Shown: piece after piece, positions 32,007 through 40,792 of the stretch
Layout of the letters: every line of letters starts with the position of its first letter
Numbering within the stretch: position 1 is the stretch's first letter
Source: Bacteroidales bacterium
Lineage (GTDB): Bacteria; Bacteroidota; Bacteroidia; Bacteroidales; GCA-2748055
Length of the DNA: 64,000 nucleotides
NCBI GenBank assembly: GCA_029210585.1
Contig: JARGFP010000017.1
Coordinates: forward strand, 37,256-101,255
Direction: 5' to 3'
Made by a program: the position numbers and the translations under genes
The notes under the pieces: generated by a model
Told to the model about the DNA's origin: nothing
Database searches by the model: none
The model's input: the letters and a program-made list of their open reading frames with translations, nothing else

Positions 32007-33944
32007 CTAATTCAAAATAATCCGTTCCCCGATCACAGTGGAGATTTCGTTCTTGGCACCCTCGAGGTCTCGCAGGTGGGCCATCAGCTCCATCACCAGG
32101 TCCCCTTCCCTGCTTTTTTCTGCCTCACCGATCTGTTTCCTGAGGTCTTCAAGTGCCATTCCCACCACGCGGAGCTTGTACAGCAACAGGGCTTTGGGAA
32201 CTTCCACACCAAGGTTTTCCCCCGGCAATTCGATATAGGATTCCTTCCTTTTCCAGACATTGCTGAGCTCATACTTGGAGGTGACAATGTCCACCGCCAG
32301 GTCCTGCACCTCCTTGCTGTCGTGAAAGGTGAACACCCGTTCGGAGATTTCCCTGCCGGAATCGATCATGGCTTTTACATCTTCAAAGACCTGCTTGTAT
32401 ACCAGGTTGGTGAATTCCAGTTCATCATTTTGTATCTCACGGATGATATACTGCGCCACGGTGATGTCTGCATTTTCCTCCCCCGACAACTTCAGCTTCT
32501 GGTTGCCGAATTTCAACAGGAAATAGATGATCTCCCGTTCCTCGATCTCGGAGTAAACATTCTGTACAAAGGAAGGGACTGTCGGTTGTTCCGGTACCAC
32601 CAGCTGGTCGGGCCGGAACCGCTCCTTTTTCCAGGCCTGTTCGCGGCGCCTTTCGCGGATCTTATTGACTTCGTTGTACAATACGGCCTCTTCGGTATCC
32701 AGGAGCTTGCTGCACTCCTTCAGGAATACAGAACGCTTGATCCCGTCCGGGATCACGGCAACCGACCGCACAATGTCGGTGATCATATTGGCCCGCTTGA
32801 TGGGGTCGTTTTTCGTATCCGAGATCAGCACTTCGGTTTTGAAGGTGATGAAATCCTGCTCGTGGCTGTCAATGAATTCAATGAATTCTGAAGAATTCCT
32901 GCCCTGCGAAAAGGAGTCGGGATCTTCACCGTCCGGGAAAAGCACCACTTTCACGTTCAATCCCTCTTCCAGGATCATATCAATACCCCGGAAGGATGCC
33001 TTCAGTCCTGCTTCGTCCCCGTCGTACAGTACCGTGATGTTTTCTGTAAACCGCTTGATCAGGCGGATCTGTTCCGCCGTAAGCGCCGTTCCGGAAGAGG
33101 AAACCACGTTCCCGATCCCGGCCTGGTGCAGGGCGATGACATCGGTATATCCTTCCACCAGGAAACAGCGGTTGCTGCTGACAATGCTCTTTTTTGCCTG
33201 GAACAGGCCGTACAGTATGCGACTCTTATGGTAGATGTCCGATTCAGGTGAGTTGAGGTACTTGGCAATGTTCTTGTCCGATTTCAGCGTGCGGCCGCCA
33301 AAGCCCACCACGTTGCCCGAGATACCATGGATCGGGAAAATCACACGCCCGGCAAACCGGTCAAACACATAGTCCTCCTTCTCGATCGTCAGCCCGGTCT
33401 TTACCAGGAACTCCTTCTTGTACCCGGCTTTCAGTGCACTGTTGGTGAGCGCTTTCCGGTCCTCCGGACTGTACCCCAGCTGAAACTTCCTGGTGGTATC
33501 GTCGCGAAATCCCCGCTGCCGCAGGTAACTGAGCCCTACCGCTTTGCCTTCTGCGGTGTTCAGTTGTTCGGTGAAGAATTTCTGTGCATAGGAAGTGACA
33601 GCCAGCAGGCTTTCACGCTCATTGCGTTGCTGGATCTCCTCAGGCGACATTTCCGTCTCCTCGATCTCGATGTTGTACTTGCGCGCCAGGTACTGCAGGG
33701 CCTCAGGGTAGGATAGTTTTTCATGTTCCATGAGGAAACCCACCGCATTCCCGCCTTTGCCGGAACTGAAATCCTTAAAGATTCCCTTGGACGGAGAAAC
33801 CATGAACGACGGGGTCTTTTCGTTGGAGAAAGGACTGAGCCCCTTGTAATTGGTTCCCGACTTCTTCAGCGTTACATAATCGGAGATCACCTCCACGATG
33901 TCCACCACGTCGAATATTTTATTGACTGTCTCCTGGCTGATCAT
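32007..33944 (-). CDS. dnaG: DNA primase
   Basis: TOPRIM (CFLVEGYTDVIALHQAG, LYDGDEAG), VIFPIHGISGNVVGFGGR; N-terminal CHC2-like fold without Cys/His. Confidence 0.96.
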   Translation of the reverse strand: MISQETVNKIFDVVDIVEVISDYVTLKKSGTNYKGLSPFSNEKTPSFMVSPSKGIFKDFSSGKGGNAVGFLMEHEKLSYPEALQYLARKYNIEIEETEMSPEEIQQRNERESLLAVTSYAQKFFTEQLNTAEGKAVGLSYLRQRGFRDDTTRKFQLGYSPEDRKALTNSALKAGYKKEFLVKTGLTIEKEDYVFDRFAGRVIFPIHGISGNVVGFGGRTLKSDKNIAKYLNSPESDIYHKSRILYGLFQAKKSIVSSNRCFLVEGYTDVIALHQAGIGNVVSSSGTALTAEQIRLIKRFTENITVLYDGDEAGLKASFRGIDMILEEGLNVKVVLFPDGEDPDSFSQGRNSSEFIEFIDSHEQDFITFKTEVLISDTKNDPIKRANMITDIVRSVAVIPDGIKRSVFLKECSKLLDTEEAVLYNEVNKIRERRREQAWKKERFRPDQLVVPEQPTVPSFVQNVYSEIEEREIIYFLLKFGNQKLKLSGEENADITVAQYIIREIQNDELEFTNLVYKQVFEDVKAMIDSGREISERVFTFHDSKEVQDLAVDIVTSKYELSNVWKRKESYIELPGENLGVEVPKALLLYKLRVVGMALEDLRKQIGEAEKSREGDLVMELMAHLRDLEGAKNEISTVIGERIILN

Positions 33945-34136
33945 ATAACATTCAGAATATCAGAGTATTTGCTGCAAATTTGCAACGATAAAATTAGTTA
34001 AAGTTGCTGAAATAACCTATTTTTATCTGCAGCAAATAGTGCATGCCTTGTAACACTGGTTGTACGCGTCGAACCGGGCCGGAACGAACAAAATCCTGGC
34101 CTGGCAATGACCATACTTTAACTAAGATATTTACGG

Positions 34137-34334
34137 ATGAAACAAAAAGGACAAATACTGCTGGTTGCAGGAATCCTGCTGACTTTGCTCTACCTGGTGC
34201 TGACCAACTACGTTGTGCCGGAAAGCAGATGGATATTGATTTTTTCGGAGATTTTGCTGCTGGTATCAGCCGTCATGGTCATCTGGGGCTTTATCCTGGT
34301 GGTGCGTTCAATATTCAGGAAACAGAACAAATGA
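34137..34334 (+). CDS. Small two-TM membrane protein, unknown function
   Basis: 65 aa, two hydrophobic helices, basic C-terminus (RSIFRKQNK), directly upstream of the sirtuin gene. Confidence 0.6.
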   Translation: MKQKGQILLVAGILLTLLYLVLTNYVVPESRWILIFSEILLLVSAVMVIWGFILVVRSIFRKQNK

Positions 34335-34343
34335 CAGTATAAA

Positions 34344-35021
34344 ATGAAAAAACTGGTTGTATTATCAGGTTCGGGTATCAGTGCAGAAAGCGGCATACGC
34401 ACGTTTCGTGACATGGGAGGTCTCTGGGAGGAATACGATGTTACCGAAGTCGCGAGTCCTGCCGCCTGGCGGAACAACCGTGCATTGGTCCTGCGGTTCT
34501 ACAATGAACGCAGGAAGGCTTTGCTCGAAGCAGAACCGAATGCCGCGCACAAGGCACTGGCGGCGCTGGAAGAAAGATTCGATGTACAGATCATCACGCA
34601 GAATGTGGATGACCTGCATGAGCGGGCCGGGTCGACAAAGATCCTGCACCTGCATGGCGAATTGCGCAAGGCCCGCTGCACGGTGAATGAACATGACATC
34701 TACAACATTGAAGGATGGGAACTGAAGGAGGGCGACTGCTCTGCTTCCGGACACCAGCTGCGGCCCCATATCGTATGGTTCGGTGAAATTGTCACTGCGA
34801 TCGAAACGGCTGTGCCAATGGTTCATGCAGCGGACCTCCTGCTGGTGATCGGCACCTCGCTGAATGTCTACCCTGCTGCCGGTCTGATCCATCATACCCG
34901 TAGGGGAGTCCCGGTGTTCGTGATCGACCCGGGTGAACCCCTTGGTGTCGGCGGCATGGATGTTACCTTTATCAACAAGACTGCCACGGAAGGGATACTG
35001 GATTTTATGGCGATGATTTGA
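34344..35021 (+). CDS. cobB: Sir2 family NAD-dependent protein deacylase
   Basis: GSGISAESGIRTFRD, TQNVDDLHERAG, HLHGEL, LRPHIVWFGE, VIGTSLNVYPAAGL. Confidence 0.94.
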   Translation: MKKLVVLSGSGISAESGIRTFRDMGGLWEEYDVTEVASPAAWRNNRALVLRFYNERRKALLEAEPNAAHKALAALEERFDVQIITQNVDDLHERAGSTKILHLHGELRKARCTVNEHDIYNIEGWELKEGDCSASGHQLRPHIVWFGEIVTAIETAVPMVHAADLLLVIGTSLNVYPAAGLIHHTRRGVPVFVIDPGEPLGVGGMDVTFINKTATEGILDFMAMI

Positions 35022-35233
35022 AATCCGTCATCATCCGCTTTTGATAAGAAGTCAGTCACCTGGATCAACCTGGCGGACACCACAGGGGATTATATATATT
35101 TAAATAACATTTAATATATGTATATAAATAATTATTTAGATATATATATCAGGCTTTACAAATTACCAGGGAAATTGATATTGGGAATTGAATTTTCCGT
35201 ATCTTTCGTTTGCACTTATAAAACAATTCCATC

Positions 35234-35548
35234 ATGATATTTACAACAACTGAAACCATCCCGAACAGGGAGGTCATTGAAATTCTTGGCATTGCCCGCG
35301 GAAGTACCGTACGTGCCAGGAACATTGGGAGGGATATCTTCGCCGGACTGAAGAACATCGTGGGCGGGGAGATCGAAGAATATACCCGGCTCCAGGCACA
35401 ATCGCGCGAACAGGCCTTGCAGCGCATGGAGGAGGATGCCAAAAAACTGGGCGCCGATGCGGTAATCAATGTACGTCTGGCAACTTCCGTGATCACACAG
35501 GGAGCTGCCGAGATACTGGCATATGGTACAGCCGTAAAACTTAAGTAA
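35234..35548 (+). CDS. YbjQ/UPF0145 family protein
   Basis: 104 aa; TETIPNREVIEILGIARGSTVRARNIGRD, GADAVINVRLATS. Confidence 0.92.
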   Translation: MIFTTTETIPNREVIEILGIARGSTVRARNIGRDIFAGLKNIVGGEIEEYTRLQAQSREQALQRMEEDAKKLGADAVINVRLATSVITQGAAEILAYGTAVKLK

Positions 35549-35549
35549 G

Positions 35550-35684
35550 ATGCCCTGGATTGCAAAATTCATCATCGGCCTTGAAGTACTCCTCTTCATC
35601 GCTGCCGTAGTGATCATCATTGCACTGATCTTCAGGAGAATTGAGATCAGGAAAAGGGAAAATTTTGAAGACAGGGACAATTGA
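35550..35684 (+). CDS. Small single-TM protein (44 aa)
   Basis: MPWIAKFIIGLEVLLFIAAVVIIIALIFRRIEIRKRENFEDRDN*, starts 1 nt after the YbjQ stop; below the ORF-track cutoff. Confidence 0.5.
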   Translation: MPWIAKFIIGLEVLLFIAAVVIIIALIFRRIEIRKRENFEDRDN

Positions 35685-35880
35685 TTCCTGTCTTTTTTCT
35701 TCTCCGCACCATCGCTTGCCAAAACTGAAGGTGAAATTCAAAGGTTTCACGGTACTTTTTTGCCTGTTCCTGTAAATTGTTTCCCGACATTTCACCTGCC
35801 AGGGGAAAAAGTGATATCTTGTTTCTGGCTGTTCAAAAAACAAGGAACAGTCAGATTGTTTACGGAGTAACCAAGCGCAT

Positions 35881-36453
35881 ATGCCCGACAAGATTTTCGA
35901 AGACAGCAGTTTTGAACAGGTGGACTATACCAGGGAAGCACCCGGGCAGGGCATCTACGAGAACTGCACTTTCAAGTCATGCAATTTCAATAACACAGAT
36001 TTGCAGGGACTTGTGTTTGTCGCTTGTGTCTTCGAAACCTGTAATATGAGCATGGCAAACCTGAAGAATGTCACGCTCCAGGAGATCGAATTCAGAAACT
36101 GTAAAATGACCGGTCTGCGCTTTGAGGACTGCAATCCAACGTTGCTTTCCTTCCGGTTCGATAACTGTATGCTGCAGCTTTCTTCCTTCATTGAGCTGAA
36201 GATGCCGGGGACGTTCTTCAATAACTGTAACCTCCAGGAAGTTGATTTCTCAGGGGCAAATCTGACCCGCGCGATGATCAGGCGATGTGACCTGTACAAG
36301 GCCGTTTTCGACAATACCATCCTCGAGGAAGCCGATCTGCGTACAGCAGAGAATTATTCCATCGACCCGGAAAACAACTACATACGCAAAGCAAAAGTGG
36401 CTTCCGAAGCATTGCCTGGTCTGCTGGAAAAATACGACCTGGAGATTGAATAG
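35881..36453 (+). CDS. Pentapeptide-repeat protein (Qnr/McbG-like fold)
   Basis: 190 aa of A(D/N)LxN-type repeats (ENCTFKSCNFNNTDLQGLVF...), C-terminal NNYIRKAKVASEALPGLLEKYDLEIE. Confidence 0.88.
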   Translation: MPDKIFEDSSFEQVDYTREAPGQGIYENCTFKSCNFNNTDLQGLVFVACVFETCNMSMANLKNVTLQEIEFRNCKMTGLRFEDCNPTLLSFRFDNCMLQLSSFIELKMPGTFFNNCNLQEVDFSGANLTRAMIRRCDLYKAVFDNTILEEADLRTAENYSIDPENNYIRKAKVASEALPGLLEKYDLEIE

Positions 36454-36460
36454 CGCCTGG

Positions 36461-37291
36461 CTACCTGGCCAGTTCCCTGCCACACTCCAACCAGGTTTCA
36501 TAACCTCCCGGAAACAGGTATACATTGTTGTACCCCAGCTCCATTGCCGCAGCAAGAAATGCCTTGCTCATCTCCTCAGCACCCTGAGAATCATATACCA
36601 CGATTCTGGCCTGGCGCCAGGGAATACGGCCTGTTAGCGCCATGCCCCCGTCCTTGAGGGTAAACACGCCATCCACCGTGTCCACCAAAGATGCTGCAGG
36701 TATGTTCTCGGCACCGGGCAAATGACCCGCCAGCTGTTCTTCACCACTGAACCACGAGGGAGGGTGCACGTCCACCAGTACTTCCAGGCTGTCCCCAAAT
36801 GGAAAATTTGCATCATACCAGTCTGTGAAACCGGCTTCATTCATAAGTAAAAAATCACCATGTGTACCCTGCCAGTCTTCGGGACCACCCTTGTAAAACC
36901 TAACCCGGCTGTATCCCAGTTGCGCGATGGATTTGGCGGCCCAGTAGGCGATTGTATCGTTCGATGAAGAGTAAATAATGAATTCCCAACGGTCATCATA
37001 CCGCTGGGTAATGGCCTTGCCTCCATTGACAATATACCCGTTGGTATCAATAAAGAAATCCAGTTCGAGGTTTTCTGCAAAGGGAAGGTGCCCTGCATTG
37101 AAATCTTCACGGTCGCCCAGGTCGATCAGGTTGACCCAGTATTGTTCACGCATGTCAGGATCCAGCGGGTTGATCGTCCCGCGTAACTCCGGGTAATTGA
37201 TTTCACTCAGGTAAAACACTTCGGTATCGGGGGTCCTGATACAGGAGGCGGAAGCCAGCAATAATACTATAAAGGATATGGATTTCTGCAT
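36461..37291 (-). CDS. Lipoprotein with two rhodanese-like domains
   Basis: Lipobox SASC; GHLPFAENLELDF...YSSSNDTIAYWAAKSIAQLGY and GHLPGAENIPAASL...YDSQGAEEMSKAFLAAAMELGYNNVYLFPGGYETW. Confidence 0.85.
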   Translation of the reverse strand: MQKSISFIVLLLASASCIRTPDTEVFYLSEINYPELRGTINPLDPDMREQYWVNLIDLGDREDFNAGHLPFAENLELDFFIDTNGYIVNGGKAITQRYDDRWEFIIYSSSNDTIAYWAAKSIAQLGYSRVRFYKGGPEDWQGTHGDFLLMNEAGFTDWYDANFPFGDSLEVLVDVHPPSWFSGEEQLAGHLPGAENIPAASLVDTVDGVFTLKDGGMALTGRIPWRQARIVVYDSQGAEEMSKAFLAAAMELGYNNVYLFPGGYETWLECGRELAR

Positions 37292-37329
37292 GTAAGATTT
37301 TTTACAAAAATAACAAGATACACGTCATA

Positions 37330-37350
37330 TGCATGGGAAAAACCCATGCA
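37330..37350. promoter_or_regulatory. Perfect inverted repeat in divergent intergenic region
   Basis: TGCATGGG-AAAAA-CCCATGCA. Confidence 0.6.
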
Positions 37351-37572
37351 AATTACCTGTCTTCATGATCAATCTTGCTGCTTCGGGGTTGCGTGTACCC
37401 ATCCTTTTTGTATATATTTTTAATTTCATCTAAATTACACTCCCGTTTTGGAGGTGATCAGTGAATGCACACTTAAATGATCTGGATGAACCGGGGCTGA
37501 TAATAATGACAACAATGAACCAGGCCAAAACAACTGTGGCAGGAGGGTCTGCCCAATAAAAAAAACAGACAG

Positions 37573-38193
37573 ATGAGATTGAAAATAGAGGTACTGACAA
37601 TCCTGCTTGTCCTGGCATTCCAGGCATCCGGACAAAAATTCCAGGGAGGGTTAACTGCAGGGCTGAACGCAGCCAGGATAGATAACGATACCGATGAACT
37701 CTATGGTAAACTCGGACTGAATGCCGGTGCTTTTGTGGCCCGGCAAACCAGCATCGACCTACTGTACTGGCAGCTGGAACTCAAATATACCTCGCGCGGG
37801 AAATACGATATCCAGCGCGACCTGGCCGGAAATATCATGGGACTGGACCTGATCGACCTGCGCTATATCGAAATGCCGGTATCATTGCACTATTTCATCA
37901 ATGAACGGATACAGGCAGAACTGGGGTTTGCCCCGGATGTATTGATCCGGGAATATTATGCGGATGAAAATGGAGCCATACCGCTCGACAATGCCAATGA
38001 CCTCCGAAGGTTTGGCATCACCGCATTTGCCGGTGTAAACTTTTTCGTGCGTCCCGAACTGGCCTTTGGCATCCGGTTCAACTATTCAGTCGTCCCGTTT
38101 TACAAATTCGACGCATATGCCGTACGTTACCGGAATTCCGGCTGGTTCCACGATGTGCTGAGCATCAACGCCAGGTACTACATCAGCCGCTGA
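37573..38193 (+). CDS. Outer-membrane beta-barrel (PorT-like) protein
   Basis: Signal peptide ending FQASGQ; amphipathic strands, final strand SINARYYISR. Confidence 0.82.
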   Translation: MRLKIEVLTILLVLAFQASGQKFQGGLTAGLNAARIDNDTDELYGKLGLNAGAFVARQTSIDLLYWQLELKYTSRGKYDIQRDLAGNIMGLDLIDLRYIEMPVSLHYFINERIQAELGFAPDVLIREYYADENGAIPLDNANDLRRFGITAFAGVNFFVRPELAFGIRFNYSVVPFYKFDAYAVRYRNSGWFHDVLSINARYYISR

Positions 38194-38327
38194 CCAAACA
38201 GCGACAGCCCCCAGATCTATAGCCCCCGCAGCCAAAGAAAACACACCTGAAGATCCTGAAGCAAGAGGTCCTGCAGCGACAGATTCCGTAACGACAGATT
38301 CCGCAAATCTGATCCCCCTGTTGTAAC

Positions 38328-39014
38328 TCAAGCGCAGGCTAAAGTAGCTACATAAATCCCGGCTCCCGGCAGCCTTTTCAGGGTGGTGGCACAGGCTTCC
38401 AGGGTGGAGCCGGTGGTGACCACATCATCAATCAGCAGGAATGTAAGATCGCTGTACCCTTCAGCTTCCCTGCACAATCCGAACACATCCTCCATGTTCT
38501 CCCACCTTTCGTACCTGTTCCTGCGGGTTTGAGAGGCGGTATTTTCCCGGCGGAACAGGATCCGTTCATGCAGCGGAATCCCGGTAATTTCAGCAACGCC
38601 CTGCGCAATTAGGCTGCTCTGGTTGTATCCGCGGATGCGTTCTTTTTTTGGATGCAACGGAACGGGAACCACCAGGTCGGCCTGCGACAGCACACTGTTT
38701 TTCAGGGCATGACCAAGCATCCGGCCCAAGAAAACTCCCATCTTCCTGTGGCCTTTGTATTTCAGCAGGTGCAGCAACGGCTGGTACTTCGACCCCTTCT
38801 CGAAGCGGAGCAGGGAAAAGGCGCCCTCCATTTCGATTCTTCCCCAGAACAGTTGTGCCACAGGATTTTCCGGATCATTGATGTAATGGGTGAAGGGCAT
38901 TTTCTGTTCACATGACAAACAGATGACCTCTCCCGGGAGATGCAGCACGTTGCCACATACCGGGCAGTACAAAGGGAAAAAGAATCCTGTGATGTCATGA
39001 ACCCAACGCCTCAT
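38328..39014 (-). CDS. ComF family phosphoribosyltransferase
   Basis: C4 zinc motif CPVC...CLSC; LLIDDVVTTGSTLEACATTL. Confidence 0.93.
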   Translation of the reverse strand: MRRWVHDITGFFFPLYCPVCGNVLHLPGEVICLSCEQKMPFTHYINDPENPVAQLFWGRIEMEGAFSLLRFEKGSKYQPLLHLLKYKGHRKMGVFLGRMLGHALKNSVLSQADLVVPVPLHPKKERIRGYNQSSLIAQGVAEITGIPLHERILFRRENTASQTRRNRYERWENMEDVFGLCREAEGYSDLTFLLIDDVVTTGSTLEACATTLKRLPGAGIYVATLACA

Positions 39015-39072
39015 ACCTGTTCATGTGACATACATCGAAAATATCGCCGGGACTTATGTGTTTTTTTATTCC

Positions 39073-40110
39073 TTACGGCTTACCTGTTTCCTGCTTTTTT
39101 ACCAGCTCCTTCGTGGAGAGCAACCCGCAGGCGGCATAAATGTCCTCTCCGCGACTGGCACGAACCGTGGTAACGATACCCTGGTCATTCAGCGCTTCCC
39201 TGAAGGCATTGATCCGTTCATTGGTGGAGGTGTCCAGCGGCGTATCCGGAATGGGATGGAAACGGATCAGGTTGATCCGGCACCGGATCCCTTTCAGAAT
39301 CCTGGCAAGCTCCTTTACGTGTTTCGGTGTATCGTTCAGGTCACGGAACATGATGTATTCAAACGATACCCGGCGCTGTCTGCCGAAATCCCATGAGCGA
39401 ATCTCCTGCAACACCTCTTCCAGCGGGTACACCTGCTGGATGGGCATCAGCATTTTACGCTCCGATTCAAAGGGGGAATGCAGACTCACTGCCAGGTGGG
39501 CCTCGCTCTTTTCAAGGAATTCTTTCATTGCAGGAATAATGCCGATGGTCGAGACCGTAATCCGGCGTGGACTCATGGCAAACCCCCAGGCGGAGGTCAG
39601 GATTTCCAGGCTCTTCAGCACTGCTTCCAGGTTGTCGAGCGGTTCTCCCATGCCCATGTATACAATGTTGGTCACCTGCTCCCACTCGTCAATACTGCGC
39701 AACTGGTTGAGGATCTCCCCCGCGGTAAGATTGCCCTGGAATCCCTGTTTTCCGGTCATGCAGAACAGGCACCCCATCTTGCATCCTACCTGTGTGGAGA
39801 CACATACGGTATGCCTGTCTTTATCAGGAATATAGGCGGTTTCAACGAATTTCCCTACAGTCGTGTTGAACAGGTATTTCTTTGTGCCGTCCGTAGAGGT
39901 CTGCACATTCCTGTAAGGGGCCATCCCGAGGGTATACTTCGCGTTCAAAGCCGCCCTGGCATCTTTGGAAAGATTGCTCATCTCGTCAATGGACCCGATC
40001 TTTTTCTTATACAGCCAGTCGGCCATTTGCCTGGCCGAAAAACCAGGCAGTTCAAGTGCGCCGGCAACCTGTTGAAGTTCTTCGAGTGTTTTTCCAAATA
40101 GTGGTTCCAT
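39073..40110 (-). CDS. rlmN: 23S rRNA (adenine(2503)-C(2))-methyltransferase
   Basis: CVSTQVGCKMGCLFCMTGKQGFQGNLTAGEI, VYMGMGEPLDN. Confidence 0.97.
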   Translation of the reverse strand: MEPLFGKTLEELQQVAGALELPGFSARQMADWLYKKKIGSIDEMSNLSKDARAALNAKYTLGMAPYRNVQTSTDGTKKYLFNTTVGKFVETAYIPDKDRHTVCVSTQVGCKMGCLFCMTGKQGFQGNLTAGEILNQLRSIDEWEQVTNIVYMGMGEPLDNLEAVLKSLEILTSAWGFAMSPRRITVSTIGIIPAMKEFLEKSEAHLAVSLHSPFESERKMLMPIQQVYPLEEVLQEIRSWDFGRQRRVSFEYIMFRDLNDTPKHVKELARILKGIRCRINLIRFHPIPDTPLDTSTNERINAFREALNDQGIVTTVRASRGEDIYAACGLLSTKELVKKQETGKP

Positions 40111-40111
40111 G

Positions 40112-40768
40112 TCAGAAATAGATTTCCGAGATGATCTGGTTGAACGGGATGCCCCTTTCGATCAGCAAATCCCGGGTTTCAACCACCATCTCCGCCCTCC
40201 CACAAAGATAATACTTGAAATCTTCCGGCAAGGTGGCGGCGTTGCGTAAATAATCCGTGACCCTCCCGTGATAGACATCCCTTGCTTCCTCTCCTGAACA
40301 GCAGCGCAGGTAATCATCCCCGAGGGCATCCGAAAATTCATTGTAAAAATAAAACCGCTCCAGGTAACGCTCCCCGTGGATCAGAACCTTGTTGCCGAAT
40401 TGCCCGGAACGGAACATGGAATAAAATGGAGCAATGCCGGTCCCGCTGGCAATATAGATCGCCCGGGCAGGGTCGTACAGGAACTCCCCCCTGGGCTCCG
40501 TTATCCAGATGGTATCCCCCTGACCGAGATCACTGAGACGTGGCGTGAGATATCCTTCATCGATCACATTGTACAGAATCCTTACCTCTTCTTCTGTCTC
40601 TCCACTGCAGATGCTGTAGAGGCGGCGCGGACCGTCTTTTTCAATGCCGATCCCGATTACCTGTCCGGCCCTGAAACTGAAATCACGACTGAATCCCAAA
40701 AGGTACACGCCTTCAGCGATCTCCTCTGAAAAGGTGAGGGTCTGTTCCGATAAAATATGCTGGTGCAT
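40112..40768 (-). CDS. Ferredoxin--NADP reductase-like flavoprotein
   Basis: RRLYSICSG, YIASGTGIAPFYSM, YYLCGRAEMV. Confidence 0.9.
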   Translation of the reverse strand: MHQHILSEQTLTFSEEIAEGVYLLGFSRDFSFRAGQVIGIGIEKDGPRRLYSICSGETEEEVRILYNVIDEGYLTPRLSDLGQGDTIWITEPRGEFLYDPARAIYIASGTGIAPFYSMFRSGQFGNKVLIHGERYLERFYFYNEFSDALGDDYLRCCSGEEARDVYHGRVTDYLRNAATLPEDFKYYLCGRAEMVVETRDLLIERGIPFNQIISEIYF

Positions 40769-40792
40769 ACTGTATGATTAGCGACTGTATGA

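Noticed and set aside
32076-32891. 271-aa plus-strand ORF opposite dnaG
   Set aside because: Shadow ORF; dnaG is unambiguous on the other strand
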